Shown here: positions 43,406 through 52,416 of the stretch, in pieces
How positions within the stretch are numbered: position 1 is the stretch's first letter
Layout: each line of letters begins with the position of its first letter
Source: Waterburya agarophytonicola KI4
GTDB lineage: Bacteria > Cyanobacteriota > Cyanobacteriia > Cyanobacteriales > Xenococcaceae
Assembly (NCBI RefSeq): GCF_020640915.1
Contig: NZ_JADWDC010000004.1
Location: 62,001-126,000 of the forward strand
Direction: 5' to 3'
Length of the DNA: 64,000 nt
Translations under genes and position numbers: made by a program
The notes under the pieces: generated by a model
The model's input: the letters and a program-made list of their open reading frames with translations, nothing else
What the model was told of the DNA's origin: nothing
Database searches by the model: none

Positions 43406-45460
43406 ATGCAAAAGGTTAAAGAAGAACACCATCACAACCATCATTCAAAACACCATCATAGCGAGCATCATAGTCATCACGAGCCTCATGGACATGGCGG
43501 ACATGACAAACACGCTGGTCACAGTCCCGAAATATTCAAGCGTCGCTTTTTTATCTGTTTAATCCTTACTCTACCAGTTCTCTATTTTTCCTCACAGTTA
43601 CAAAATTGGTTAGGTTATCAAGCCATCGAGTTTCCTGGTTCTAACTGGGTCAATCCCATTCTAGGCATCGTCATTTATTTCTATGGTGGCTGGGTATTTT
43701 TGAGGGGTGCTTGGCGAGAATTACATAGCAAAGTAGGGATGATGACCCTGATTGCCCTGGCAATTACGGTAGCTTTTGTCTACAGTCTGGCAGTCTCTCT
43801 GGGACTGCGGGGTAAGCCTTTCTATTGGGAACTGGTGACATTAGTAGATATTATGCTGCTGGGTCACTGGGTTGAGATGGCATCAGTTAAGGGTGCATCC
43901 CAAGCTTTAGAATCCCTCAAAGAATTAGTCCCCGCCCAGGCGCATCTTTGGCGTAATGGGAGAGTAGAAGATATTTCTGTCACCGAAGTAAGAGCCGAAG
44001 ACACCATATTGATTCGTCCTGGGGAACAAGTTCCCAACGATGGAGAAGTCATAGAAGGGTCAACCGAAGTCGATGAAGCTTTCTTAACTGGTGAATCCCG
44101 TCTCATACCCAAACAAGTAGGAGATGAAGTAGTAGCGGGTTCGGTGAATAGCGCGGGTTCGATTAAAGTTAAAGTCACGCGCACGGGAGATGAAACCACC
44201 CTCAGCCAAATTATGCGTTTGGTGGAAGAAGCACAAAACTCCCGCAGTAACTATCAAGCTTTAGCCGATCGCATTGCCTATTGGTTGACTATTATTGCGA
44301 TCGCAGCAGGAACTTTAACCTTTGTGGTTTGGTTATCCATCTCCGATTTGGTATTTGCCATCAATCGCGCCGTAACTGTGCTGGTGATTACCTGTCCTCA
44401 TGCTTTGGGTTTAGCAATTCCTTTAGTTATTGCCAACTCCACTGCTTTAGCTGCCAAAAACGGCATTCTGGTTCGCAATCGCGATGCTCTAGAAAGAGCT
44501 AGAGATATTAAAACGATGGCGTTTGACAAGACGGGAACGCTGACGGAAGGACATTTTGGAGTCCAAAAAATCTATGTTTACGGCATGGGTGAAGATGAAG
44601 CACTAGCGATCGCAGCAGCTTTAGAAACTTCTTCGGAACATCCTTTGGGTAAAGCGATCGTCGAAGCAGCAGAATTTGAAGAGTTAAGATTACCTCAGAT
44701 GACCAACTTTGAAACTGTAACGGGCAGAGGGGTAAAAGGAGTAATTAAAGGCAAAACCTATCAAGTCGGTAGACCTGAGTGGATTGAGGAACAGCAGCTA
44801 TATCTGCCGAATTCTTTGCAAAAAGGCTTAGATATTGCCGATGATAGGGGTGAAAGTGCAGTAGTGCTACTAGATGAATCCCAAGCAGTAGCGGTGATTT
44901 CGATGGCAGATAAAGTCAGAGAAAGAGCCAGAGAAACCATCAACAAACTCAATCAAGAAGGTATACAACCCGTAATGATTACAGGGGATGCCGAAGCTGT
45001 TGCCAGAACTGTCGCTCAAGATCTGGGTATCGATCGCTATTATGCCCGTGTCTTACCCGAAGATAAGGTAAACATCATCAAACAGCTAAAGCAAAGACAG
45101 CCCACCGCTTTTGTTGGTGATGGGATTAACGATGCTGCTGCTTTGCTAGAAGCCAATATGGGTTTAGCCATTGGTGCGGGAACAAATGTAGCGATTGAAT
45201 CTGCGGATTTAGTTTTGATTGAAGATGATCCTTTAGATGCAGTTAAAGCCCTCAACCTTGCCAAGAAAACCTATAGCAAAATGATTCAAAATCTTTTCTG
45301 GGCAACGGGTTACAACATTGTTGCTATTCCCCTAGCTGCTGGGGTGCTGTCTGCCTGGGGTTTTGTGCTTTCACCAGCTATAGGTGCGTTGTTGATGAGT
45401 CTATCAACCGTAATTGTGGCAATTAATGCTGTTCTGTTACGTCGAGCTAAACTTGCCTAA
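43406..45460 (+). CDS. copB: CopB-type heavy-metal P1B-ATPase (CPH motif)
   Basis: 684 aa from ATG 43406; a TTG at 43367 is excluded because the promoter places transcription after it. The N-terminus is a His-rich tail (EEHHHNHHSKHHHSEHH) instead of an HMA domain. P-type ATPase motifs: TGES, the membrane metal site TCPHALGLAIPL, DKTGTLTEG, SSEHPLGKAI and GDGINDAAAL. CPH enzymes of the CopB group export Cu or Ag. It complements CopA at 48306-50588. MerR-type control upstream. Confidence 0.9.
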   Translation: MQKVKEEHHHNHHSKHHHSEHHSHHEPHGHGGHDKHAGHSPEIFKRRFFICLILTLPVLYFSSQLQNWLGYQAIEFPGSNWVNPILGIVIYFYGGWVFLRGAWRELHSKVGMMTLIALAITVAFVYSLAVSLGLRGKPFYWELVTLVDIMLLGHWVEMASVKGASQALESLKELVPAQAHLWRNGRVEDISVTEVRAEDTILIRPGEQVPNDGEVIEGSTEVDEAFLTGESRLIPKQVGDEVVAGSVNSAGSIKVKVTRTGDETTLSQIMRLVEEAQNSRSNYQALADRIAYWLTIIAIAAGTLTFVVWLSISDLVFAINRAVTVLVITCPHALGLAIPLVIANSTALAAKNGILVRNRDALERARDIKTMAFDKTGTLTEGHFGVQKIYVYGMGEDEALAIAAALETSSEHPLGKAIVEAAEFEELRLPQMTNFETVTGRGVKGVIKGKTYQVGRPEWIEEQQLYLPNSLQKGLDIADDRGESAVVLLDESQAVAVISMADKVRERARETINKLNQEGIQPVMITGDAEAVARTVAQDLGIDRYYARVLPEDKVNIIKQLKQRQPTAFVGDGINDAAALLEANMGLAIGAGTNVAIESADLVLIEDDPLDAVKALNLAKKTYSKMIQNLFWATGYNIVAIPLAAGVLSAWGFVLSPAIGALLMSLSTVIVAINAVLLRRAKLA

Positions 45461-45533
45461 CTATCGGTGATAAAAGCTCAAACTCGATCTAATTAACAAA
45501 ACATTTGAAGAGCAAAACAATGAAATATGCGAC

Positions 45534-45911
45534 ATGGATAAGAATGAATCTTTAGCCAAAAATGCCTCAAAAATAACCGAGATAGTAAATCCCACAACCC
45601 CTCCAGAAACTCCGACTAAAGAAACATTGACTGGTTATAGCGGTCTATTGGAAGTGTTGCTTATGGGCATGGTGACAGTAGCAGGATTTTATTTGCTGTA
45701 CCGCAAATCTAAACTACATTTAGATAAAGCTAACCCTCCAAAGCCAAATGTTTTCAAGCGGTTTTCTCAACAAAGTTGTAGTAAGTGTCGTTTCTTTAAT
45801 AAAAACGAGCATCTTAAATGTGCGGTACATCCAGTTTTAGTAAGCAAAATTAAAGCTAAAGATTGCCCTGACTATTGGCAACGCGATCGCCCTAAATTCC
45901 TACATCGTTAA
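45534..45911 (+). CDS. Small membrane protein with a C-terminal Cys cluster
   Basis: 125 aa: Thr/Pro-rich N-terminus, one TM helix (about 38-58, LLEVLLMGMVTVAGFYLLYR), then CSKCRFFNKNEHLKC and DCPDYW, a four-Cys pattern that could hold a metal. I know similar small proteins from cyanobacteria but no function. It lies 16 bases before the ion-channel gene. The ATG at 45534 has no obvious ribosome binding site. Confidence 0.6.
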   Translation: MDKNESLAKNASKITEIVNPTTPPETPTKETLTGYSGLLEVLLMGMVTVAGFYLLYRKSKLHLDKANPPKPNVFKRFSQQSCSKCRFFNKNEHLKCAVHPVLVSKIKAKDCPDYWQRDRPKFLHR

Positions 45912-45927
45912 TCCAATTAGTAATTTA

Positions 45928-46998
45928 ATGAACTGGTTAACTCAAACAATTGGCACGGGACTAATAATTATTGCTGCAATCGATATATTTATTACCGTTT
46001 TATATCCCCGCACTGGCAATAGTATTGTAAGTTTGCCTTTGGGTAGGGGAGTTTGGCACATATTTCGTTGGTTAGCACGCTGGACGAAGAGCGTTCGCCT
46101 GATGGCTTACTGTGGTTCGGTTGTTTTGGTAGTCGTAGCCATCTTTTGGATTGCTTTATTTCTCATCGGTTTTGCCTTAATTGTTTGGTCGATGTTGGGG
46201 GAGGAGATTGTTGCCAGCAGTGGAAAAACTCCTACCGATTTTGGTACTGCTATTTACTATAGTGAATTTAACTTTACTACTTTGGGAATTGGCGATTTAG
46301 TACCTCAAAGCACTGTTTGTTGATTATTGACTATCTTACAGGCAGGATTGGGATTTGCCACTTTTACCGTTACCCTAACCTACCTGCTTTCGGTGCTAAA
46401 TGCTCTGACTCAAAGAAACCTCTTTGCCCTGAGTCTGCACCATCGCACGGGTACAAAAGGCAATGCTGCCGAATTGTTGTTAGGTTGGGGGACGGGCGGT
46501 GAATTCGATAATGCCAAGCAAGATATTACCAACATGGCACAGGATTTACTGCAATTACTCGAATCTCACAATTCCTATCCCGTTTTACACTACTTTCGCT
46601 TCCCAGAGGCTCATTACTCTCTGGCGCGAATGATTTTGATAACGATGGATACGGCTACGTTAATTAAAACCGCACTGTGCGATCGAGAATATAAAAGCTT
46701 AATCTACTCTACTGCTGTCACCGAATTACAATCGAGCGGTTTATATACCTTAAAGCAGTTAGCAGATTCCTTTTTGCCTCAAGGTGCGATTGCATCCTAC
46801 TCCTGTGAAGCTCAATGGCGTGAATGGTATTACTACGTTATTCGACGGCTACAGTCTGAGGGCATCAAAACCCCAGAAGATATCGAAACTGGTGCGGATA
46901 AATATGTTTCTCTGCGACGGGAGTGGAATAGTGAGGTAGCAGCTTTTGCCAAGCACATGGCATACAGATGGAGCGATATTGCCCCAGCACAACCATAA
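45928..46998 (+). pseudogene. Potassium-channel-like protein with an in-frame TGA
   Basis: One reading frame of 357 codons broken by TGA at 46321-46323. Upstream part: two to three TM helices and the selectivity filter FNFTTLGIGDLVPQ. Downstream part: last TM helix (LLTILQAGLGFATFTVTLTYLL) and a cytoplasmic domain of about 190 aa. The stop lies between filter and pore-lining helix, so the upstream product would lack the inner gate. A start of the second part at ATG/TTG 46327 would give no channel. Two point changes (TGG CGA to TGT TGA) would explain it. Likely a recent pseudogene; readthrough is possible. Confidence 0.8.
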
Positions 46999-47199
46999 AT
47001 TATTACTTCTATAATTATTGCTTCTATTTGTCCTTCCGTTCAGAAATTTAGAAGTTATCAGCAAATAATGAAATCAATATGAAATTGCTCTCCAACTTTA
47101 GCTATAAATCCAGCTTGTTTCTAAGGTTAGATGCATTTTTTGCTATTACTTTTTAAAGTTATTAATGTTAACCAAAAATCAAAAAAATTGGAAGAAATT

Positions 47200-47379
47200 A
47201 TGAATATAAAACCGATAGTTTACGGCATAGTTGGTTTGGTTTCAGGAGCATTACTTATAGTTTTGCTGGGCTTTTTAGGCATGAGAAATATGATGTGGGG
47301 AACAGGAGGAATGATGAATGATGAAATGCATAATACAAGTGAAAATTATAATCGTTTTGAATATACCGAACGTAATTGA
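47200..47379 (+). CDS. Small Met-rich single-TM protein
   Basis: 59 aa from ATG 47200, preceded by GGAAG; the ATG at 47131 is less likely. One TM helix (about 7-28) is followed by a Met-rich tail GMRNMMWGTGGMMNDEMHN. Met clusters in copper islands often bind Cu(I). It lies between the broken channel and the MerR-controlled Met-rich protein. Unnamed family. Confidence 0.6.
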   Translation: MNIKPIVYGIVGLVSGALLIVLLGFLGMRNMMWGTGGMMNDEMHNTSENYNRFEYTERN

Positions 47380-47448
47380 ACATAAGTTTAAAACTGATTA
47401 ATTGACGAACCAGAACAAACGGAAATTGCGAGGCTAGATAATTTCCAC

Positions 47449-47479
47449 TTGACTCTCTAGTTTATTAGAGAGTTTAAGT
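47449..47479 (+). promoter_or_regulatory. MerR/CueR-type promoter of the Met-rich gene
   Basis: TTGACT (47449-47454), a 19-base spacer with the dyad CTCTAGTTTATTAGAG, and -10 TTAAGT (47474-47479). The 19-base spacer is typical of MerR-family activated promoters. The start codon at 47525 follows at a suitable distance. Confidence 0.78.
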
Positions 47480-47524
47480 TAATTTCAGAACCAAATAAAC
47501 CAATCGTAAATAAGAGGAATAAAA

Positions 47525-47926
47525 ATGAATCTGAAGAATAAAACCTTTCGTATGGCTGCCATCGCTGGAATTATGTCGATAATGCTGAGTGCAACTTCAT
47601 CGCGGGCGCAAACAAACCCAGAAATGCCGACAACACCTAATAACACCATGTCGGAGTCTATTACCCCAGAGCAAATGCGACAACAGCATCAACAAATGAT
47701 GGGACAGATGCAGCAAAGAATGGGGCAGATGCAGCAGCGAACCGCTCAAATGACCCCAGAACAGCTACAACAGCACCACCAACAAATGACGGAACAGATG
47801 GAACAGATGGAGCAAATGATGGGACAGATGGACAGCATGATGATGCAGGATAATTCCATGATGGAGAATGGTTTTGATATGCCTGGAAATCCCAACTATC
47901 AACCTGGGCAGGAAATGAACGAGTAA
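47525..47926 (+). CDS. Exported Met/Gln/His-rich protein, probable periplasmic copper binder
   Basis: 133 aa. Signal peptide (about 1-28, ending SSRAQ), then a low-complexity mature part of Met-Gln repeats: QQMMGQMQQRMGQMQQRTAQM, shown in part, plus QQHHQQM and EQMEQMMGQMDSMMMQ. About a quarter of the residues are Met. It likely forms a helical Cu(I)/Ag(I) chelator in the periplasm, inferred from composition and from its MerR-type promoter shared with copZ-copA. AGAGG ribosome binding site seven bases before the ATG. Confidence 0.8.
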   Translation: MNLKNKTFRMAAIAGIMSIMLSATSSRAQTNPEMPTTPNNTMSESITPEQMRQQHQQMMGQMQQRMGQMQQRTAQMTPEQLQQHHQQMTEQMEQMEQMMGQMDSMMMQDNSMMENGFDMPGNPNYQPGQEMNE

Positions 47927-48018
47927 ACAAAAGAATAATAGCCATCATCACCGTATATCTTTACAGCAGATATCCCTATCCAATTGTCAACAAACCTAAA
48001 TATGTTTTCAATTTTACC

Positions 48019-48049
48019 TTGACTCTATACCTGACTAGAGAGTTTAAGC
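48019..48049 (+). promoter_or_regulatory. MerR/CueR-type promoter of copZ-copA
   Basis: TTGACT (48019-48024), spacer of 19 bases containing the dyad halves CTCTA and TAGAG, and -10 TTAAGC (48044-48049). It resembles known CueR operators closely. The first start codon is at 48087. Confidence 0.82.
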
Positions 48050-48086
48050 TGACTTCATAGCTAAATAAACTAGGGGATATAAAAAT

Positions 48087-48281
48087 ATGACCATAGAATT
48101 AAAAGTTCCTAACATGGCTTGCGGTGCTTGCGCTAAAACTATTACTCAAGCAGTCATCGAACTAGACCCCAAAGCTTCAGTTAAAGCCGATCCGAAAAAT
48201 AAACAAGTAATAGTAAATAGCAAAGTATCTGAGTCATCTGTAAAAGATGCGATCGCTGCTGCTGGCTATCCTGCTGCTTAA
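48087..48281 (+). CDS. copZ: CopZ/Atx1-type copper chaperone
   Basis: 64 aa, one HMA ferredoxin-like fold. The metal site is NMACGACAKT (MxCxxC). It passes Cu(I) to P-type ATPases; the CopA gene starts 25 bases downstream, so they form one operon under the MerR-type promoter at 48019. Strong AGGGGA-type ribosome binding site before the ATG. Confidence 0.9.
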   Translation: MTIELKVPNMACGACAKTITQAVIELDPKASVKADPKNKQVIVNSKVSESSVKDAIAAAGYPAA

Positions 48282-48305
48282 ATAACCTCTTCTCCCGTAC
48301 TAATT

Positions 48306-50588
48306 ATGAACGCAACTACCAATTTAGAAAAAATTAATCTCAAACTCAGGGGGATGAGTTGTGCTTCCTGCGCTAGCAGCATAGAAGAAGCAATTAGTAA
48401 TGTACCTGGGGTAGCTCGATGTAACGTAAACTTCGGTGCAGAACAGGCTGCTATTGAATACAATCCCAAAAGAACCAGCATTGAAGATATCCAAGATGCA
48501 GTAGAGGAGGCTGGTTACTCGTCTTATTCCCTCCAAGAACAAGAAATGATTACGGGAGAGGATGATGCTGAAAAAGCAGCCCGAATAGCCGAATCGCAGG
48601 ATTTACTGCGTAAAGTGATTGTAGGTGGAATAATCAGCCTGATTTTAGTTATTGGTTCTTTACCAATGATGACAGGGCTAAATATCCCATTTATTCCTGC
48701 ATGGTTGCATAACCCTTGGTTGCAATTAATTCTGACCATTCCCGTACAGTTTTGGTGTGGTTATGGTTTCTATATCCATGCTTGGAAAGCATTTAAGCGT
48801 CATGCTGCGACTATGGATACTTTAATCGCACTGGGTACGAGTGCAGCCTTCTTTTATTCGATATTTGCTACTGTCTTTCCTTTTTTCTTTCTCAACCAGG
48901 GTTTAATGCCAGAAGTTTACTACGAAATCGCAGCCGTAGTGGTGACAATGATTTTACTTGGGGAATGGTTTGAGAATCGGGCAAAGGGACAAACCTCAGA
49001 AGCGATTCGGCAACTGATGGGGTTACAGGCTAGGGATGCTAGAGTAATTCGCAATGGTCAAGAAATGGATATTCCCATCAGCGAAGTGCAGATTGATGAC
49101 ATTATCTTAGTCCGCCCTGGGGAAAAGATTCCCGTAGACGGCGAGATTGTCAGTGGGAGTTCTACTATCGATGAAGCAATGGTAACGGGAGAAAGTATTC
49201 CCGTAAAAAAACAGCCAGGAGATGAAGTAATTGGCGCGACAATTAATAAGACAGGTAGTTTTAAATTTCGGGCTACTAAAGTTGGTGCAGATACAGTATT
49301 GGCGCAGATCGTTAAATTAGTTCGAGATGCCCAAGGTTCAAAAGCACCTATTCAAAGACTTGCTGACCAAGTAACAGGTTGGTTTGTCCCCGCAGTAATT
49401 GCGATCGCCATTTCTACTTTTGTCGTGTGGTTTGTCATTATGGGTAATGTTTCTCTGGCAATGATTACTACTGTCGGAGTGTTGATTATTGCTTGTCCCT
49501 GTGCTTTAGGTTTGGCTACCCCTACCTCTGTAATGGTAGGTACGGGTCAAGGTGCAGAAAACGGTATTCTGATTAAGGGTGCAGAGAGTTTGGAACTGGC
49601 GCATAAAATTCAAACCATCGTCCTTGATAAAACTGGCACGATTACTCAAGGCAAACCTACTGTAACTGATTATCAAGCTGTTCGAGGTATTAGCGATGGT
49701 GCAGAACTAAAATTACTCCGTTTGGTGGCAGCAGTAGAACGTAACTCCGAACATCCTCTAGCAGAAGCAGTTGTCAGATACGCTGAATCTCAAGATGTGG
49801 ATTTGACTGAATGCCATGACTTTGAAGCCGTAGCGGGTAGCGGAGTACAGGGGACAGTTTCAAACCGCTTAATTCAGATTGGTACTCAACGCTGGATGAG
49901 TGAATTGGGTATTAAAACCGATACTCTACAGCAGCAAAAAGACACCTGGGAAGCAGAAGCCAAAACCGTCGTGTTGATTGCCGTAGACGGCGAATTAGAA
50001 GGCATTATGGGGATAGCTGACGCAATTAAACCATCTTCCACCGCAGCAGTCAGGGCATTACGCAACCTGGATTTAGAAGTGGTGATGCTGACGGGAGATA
50101 ACCAAAAGACCGCAGAAGCGATCGCCCGTCAAGTTGGTATAGTCAGAGTAGAAGCCGAAGTACGCCCCGACCAAAAGGCAGCTAAAGTCAGGGAACTACA
50201 GCAAGAAGGAAAAATCGTGGCAATGGTAGGGGATGGTATTAATGATGCCCCCGCACTAGCCCAAGCAGATGTAGGAATTGCGATCGGTACGGGAACGGAT
50301 GTGGCGATCGCAGCTAGCGATATTACCCTGATTTCTGGAGAACTACACGGCATTGTCACTGCCATCGGGTTGAGTAAAGCGACGATTAGTAATATCCGTC
50401 AGAACCTTTTCTTTGCCTTTATTTATAACGTCCTGGGTATTCCCATTGCAGCAGGTATCTTGTTTCCGTTCTTTGGTTGGTTACTCAATCCGATTATTGG
50501 TGGGATAGCAATGGCATTTAGTTCGGTTTCGGTAATAACTAATGCGCTACGTCTACGTAACTTTAGTCCGTCTCATCCCAGAACATAA
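48306..50588 (+). CDS. copA: Copper-translocating P1B-ATPase CopA
   Basis: 760 aa. One N-terminal HMA domain (about 7-72) with [10 protein letters not shown], eight TM helices, and P1B-1 motifs: TGES, CPC in [33 protein letters not shown] and [16 protein letters not shown]. It exports Cu(I) from the cytoplasm to periplasm or thylakoid lumen. In operon with copZ upstream and the cupredoxin gene downstream (21-base gap). Confidence 0.94.
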   Translation: MNATTNLEKINLKLRGMSCASCASSIEEAISNVPGVARCNVNFGAEQAAIEYNPKRTSIEDIQDAVEEAGYSSYSLQEQEMITGEDDAEKAARIAESQDLLRKVIVGGIISLILVIGSLPMMTGLNIPFIPAWLHNPWLQLILTIPVQFWCGYGFYIHAWKAFKRHAATMDTLIALGTSAAFFYSIFATVFPFFFLNQGLMPEVYYEIAAVVVTMILLGEWFENRAKGQTSEAIRQLMGLQARDARVIRNGQEMDIPISEVQIDDIILVRPGEKIPVDGEIVSGSSTIDEAMVTGESIPVKKQPGDEVIGATINKTGSFKFRATKVGADTVLAQIVKLVRDAQGSKAPIQRLADQVTGWFVPAVIAIAISTFVVWFVIMGNVSLAMITTVGVLIIACPCALGLATPTSVMVGTGQGAENGILIKGAESLELAHKIQTIVLDKTGTITQGKPTVTDYQAVRGISDGAELKLLRLVAAVERNSEHPLAEAVVRYAESQDVDLTECHDFEAVAGSGVQGTVSNRLIQIGTQRWMSELGIKTDTLQQQKDTWEAEAKTVVLIAVDGELEGIMGIADAIKPSSTAAVRALRNLDLEVVMLTGDNQKTAEAIARQVGIVRVEAEVRPDQKAAKVRELQQEGKIVAMVGDGINDAPALAQADVGIAIGTGTDVAIAASDITLISGELHGIVTAIGLSKATISNIRQNLFFAFIYNVLGIPIAAGILFPFFGWLLNPIIGGIAMAFSSVSVITNALRLRNFSPSHPRT

Positions 50589-50609
50589 TTAAGGAGGAAA
50601 GAATTAGCC

Positions 50610-51125
50610 ATGTTTAATAAAAGCAAAATGGTTGGCAGTTTGCTAGGGTTAGGGTTTTTCTTAGCTTTAACTCCCAACATTGGGTTAGCAGAAATGGAAA
50701 TGCCCGCTTCGGCGGAGAAACAAACTAGCCAATTTCAGAAGCTCGAACAGCCCTTGGGTTTGAAGCTGGCTGTGGCTTTGGGAGGATTGGGTTTAATTGG
50801 TGCAGAACTGTGGTGGTTTATGTTTAGTAAGACTAAATCTCAAAAAGCTCAGGTCAAACAAGGTATTCAAGAGATAGATATTGTCGTCGATGGAGGCTAT
50901 ACACCTGACAGAATTGAAGTAGCTGCTGGCGAACCTGTTAAATTAAATTTTTATCGTCAAGATCCTAGTAGCTGCTTAGAACAGGTTTTGTTACCAGACT
51001 TTAGTAAGGCATTAGATCTGGCTTTGAATCAAACTACTTCTGTCGAAGTTGTGCCAGAGAAATCGGGTGAATATACCTTTACCTGCGGGATGAATATGTA
51101 TCGTGGGGTAATCAAAGCCGAATAA
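50610..51125 (+). CDS. Membrane-anchored cupredoxin-domain protein
   Basis: 171 aa. Signal-like segment (about 8-28), then a second TM helix (about 50-68) and a cupredoxin-like domain (about 85-171): VDGGYTPDRIEVAAGEPVKL, SSCLEQVLLPDF, GEYTFTCGMNMYRG. The Cys-x-Met-x-Met ending replaces the usual Cys/His/Met blue-copper set, so it probably binds Cu(I) or Ag(I) rather than serving in electron transfer. Very strong AAGGAGGA ribosome binding site. It belongs to the copZ-copA operon. Confidence 0.8.
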   Translation: MFNKSKMVGSLLGLGFFLALTPNIGLAEMEMPASAEKQTSQFQKLEQPLGLKLAVALGGLGLIGAELWWFMFSKTKSQKAQVKQGIQEIDIVVDGGYTPDRIEVAAGEPVKLNFYRQDPSSCLEQVLLPDFSKALDLALNQTTSVEVVPEKSGEYTFTCGMNMYRGVIKAE

Positions 51126-51185
51126 TTTTTACCTTAATTTATTTTCTAATGACTAAAAATTGTGTGCGACTTTCAGTAATCACTT

Positions 51186-51530
51186 ATGAATAAACCTCAA
51201 CCAAGAATTTCTCAAGAACATACCGATGAAATTTTTGCTTTAGCTGCCCAACTACAAGCCAAGCACGAGCAAAGCTACTCCTTAGCAGAACTCAAGAAAA
51301 TTGGGGCTGAAGCTCACATATCGCCAGAGTTTATCGAACGAGCAACAAAGCAAATTCAGAGGAAAAAACAAAGAGAGTCAAGACTTGAAACAATCTTGGA
51401 AAGTTTGAGTAATGCTGTAGCAGTAATGATTTTATTCAGCTTTGTAACTGGCTTTGTTGGATTACCTAACGGACATTGTTCTCTAGCCAAAACTCAACCA
51501 GAAAATACTAGAGTATTGCCTGACGGTTAA
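51186..51530 (+). CDS. Small hypothetical protein with a C-terminal TM helix
   Basis: 114 aa. A helical, charged N-terminal half (QEHTDEIFALAAQLQAKHEQ, SPEFIERATKQIQRKK) ends in a hydrophobic segment (about 76-97). The first part recalls the short helical domain found before membrane anchors in several cyanobacterial proteins. It ends the rightward copper block. Function unknown. Confidence 0.55.
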   Translation: MNKPQPRISQEHTDEIFALAAQLQAKHEQSYSLAELKKIGAEAHISPEFIERATKQIQRKKQRESRLETILESLSNAVAVMILFSFVTGFVGLPNGHCSLAKTQPENTRVLPDG

Positions 51531-51622
51531 TAATTCAGTGGTACACGTAAGCACTAAAAAACAATAAGAATATTTCTAAATTTTTATTATGTTTTTATCA
51601 TCAGACTAATCAATCAAACTCG

Positions 51623-52312
51623 CTACCGTTCGATCATTTGAATATACGCAAGGGTCTGTTGATATCCAGCCATATTTCCTGAATCTAGAAAAAGTGTGGC
51701 TGCCTGTTGTAAATCTTTTAAACCTTTCTGTTTATTTCCTAGCCGAGCGCGAACAAATCCACGATTGCCATAAGCCTCAGCCAGATTGGGGTTGAGCTTA
51801 ATCGCTTGATTATAATCAGCGATTGCTCCTTGAAGATTTCCTAATTCGGTGCGTGCTTTACCTCGATTGTAGTAAGCATCTACAAAATTAGAATCAAAAT
51901 TTAAAGCTTGGTCAAAGTTCTCTACTGCTAGCTCTAGATTGCTTTGCTGTGCGAAAACAATTCCTTTTCTGTTGTAGGCATCAGCGTGACGGGGTGCAAC
52001 TTCTAGAGCCAGTTCAAATTCGGCGATCGCTCGATCTAAATTACCCAAGCTAAAGTGCGCCATTCCCCGACTGCAATAGGCTTCAATATAGTTCGGATTA
52101 AGAGCAATAACGCGGTCAAAGTCACTAATTGCCCCTTGGTAATTTCCGCGATTGATTTTCTCTGTACCTCTCTCAAATAAGCTTTCAGCATTCATTTGGT
52201 CGAACTGCTGCTGATTAGTTGAAATAGCTAAAGCTGGACTGACAGAAGCAAACAATCCTCCGAAAGCTATTGTCATTCCTAATATGATGCCTGATGCCTT
52301 AATCGGTTTCAT
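51623..52312 (-). CDS. Exported TPR protein
   Basis: 229 aa from ATG 52312, which starts a clean signal peptide (MKPIKASGIILGMTIAFGG, cleavage near SPALA); a longer frame to 52390 adds 26 residues without sense. Five TPR units of 34 residues follow (GAISDFDRVIALNPNYIEAY, and similar). TPRs bind partners; nothing in the sequence names them. It starts the leftward half of the island and converges on the small gene at 51186. Confidence 0.75.
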   Translation of the reverse strand: MKPIKASGIILGMTIAFGGLFASVSPALAISTNQQQFDQMNAESLFERGTEKINRGNYQGAISDFDRVIALNPNYIEAYCSRGMAHFSLGNLDRAIAEFELALEVAPRHADAYNRKGIVFAQQSNLELAVENFDQALNFDSNFVDAYYNRGKARTELGNLQGAIADYNQAIKLNPNLAEAYGNRGFVRARLGNKQKGLKDLQQAATLFLDSGNMAGYQQTLAYIQMIER

Positions 52313-52416
52313 GAATTGATTTTCCCTGCTGTAACTCAGAACAAGAAAATTACCTCTCAATACCATTCTAATAAAAGAATATAAAACCAATAGGATATCG
52401 GACTTCTTTGTGAAAG

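Noticed and set aside
46321-46323. TGA read as selenocysteine in the channel gene
   Set aside because: No SECIS-like hairpin follows, the position is not a known selenocysteine site, and channels are not selenoproteins.
46327-46998. Second half of the channel as an independent gene
   Set aside because: It begins in the middle of the pore-lining region, has no ribosome binding site and is in frame with the upstream half.
47661-47951. Minus-strand frame of 96 codons opposite the Met-rich gene
   Set aside because: It mirrors the repeat composition of the plus-strand gene, which has a signal peptide, ribosome binding site and promoter.
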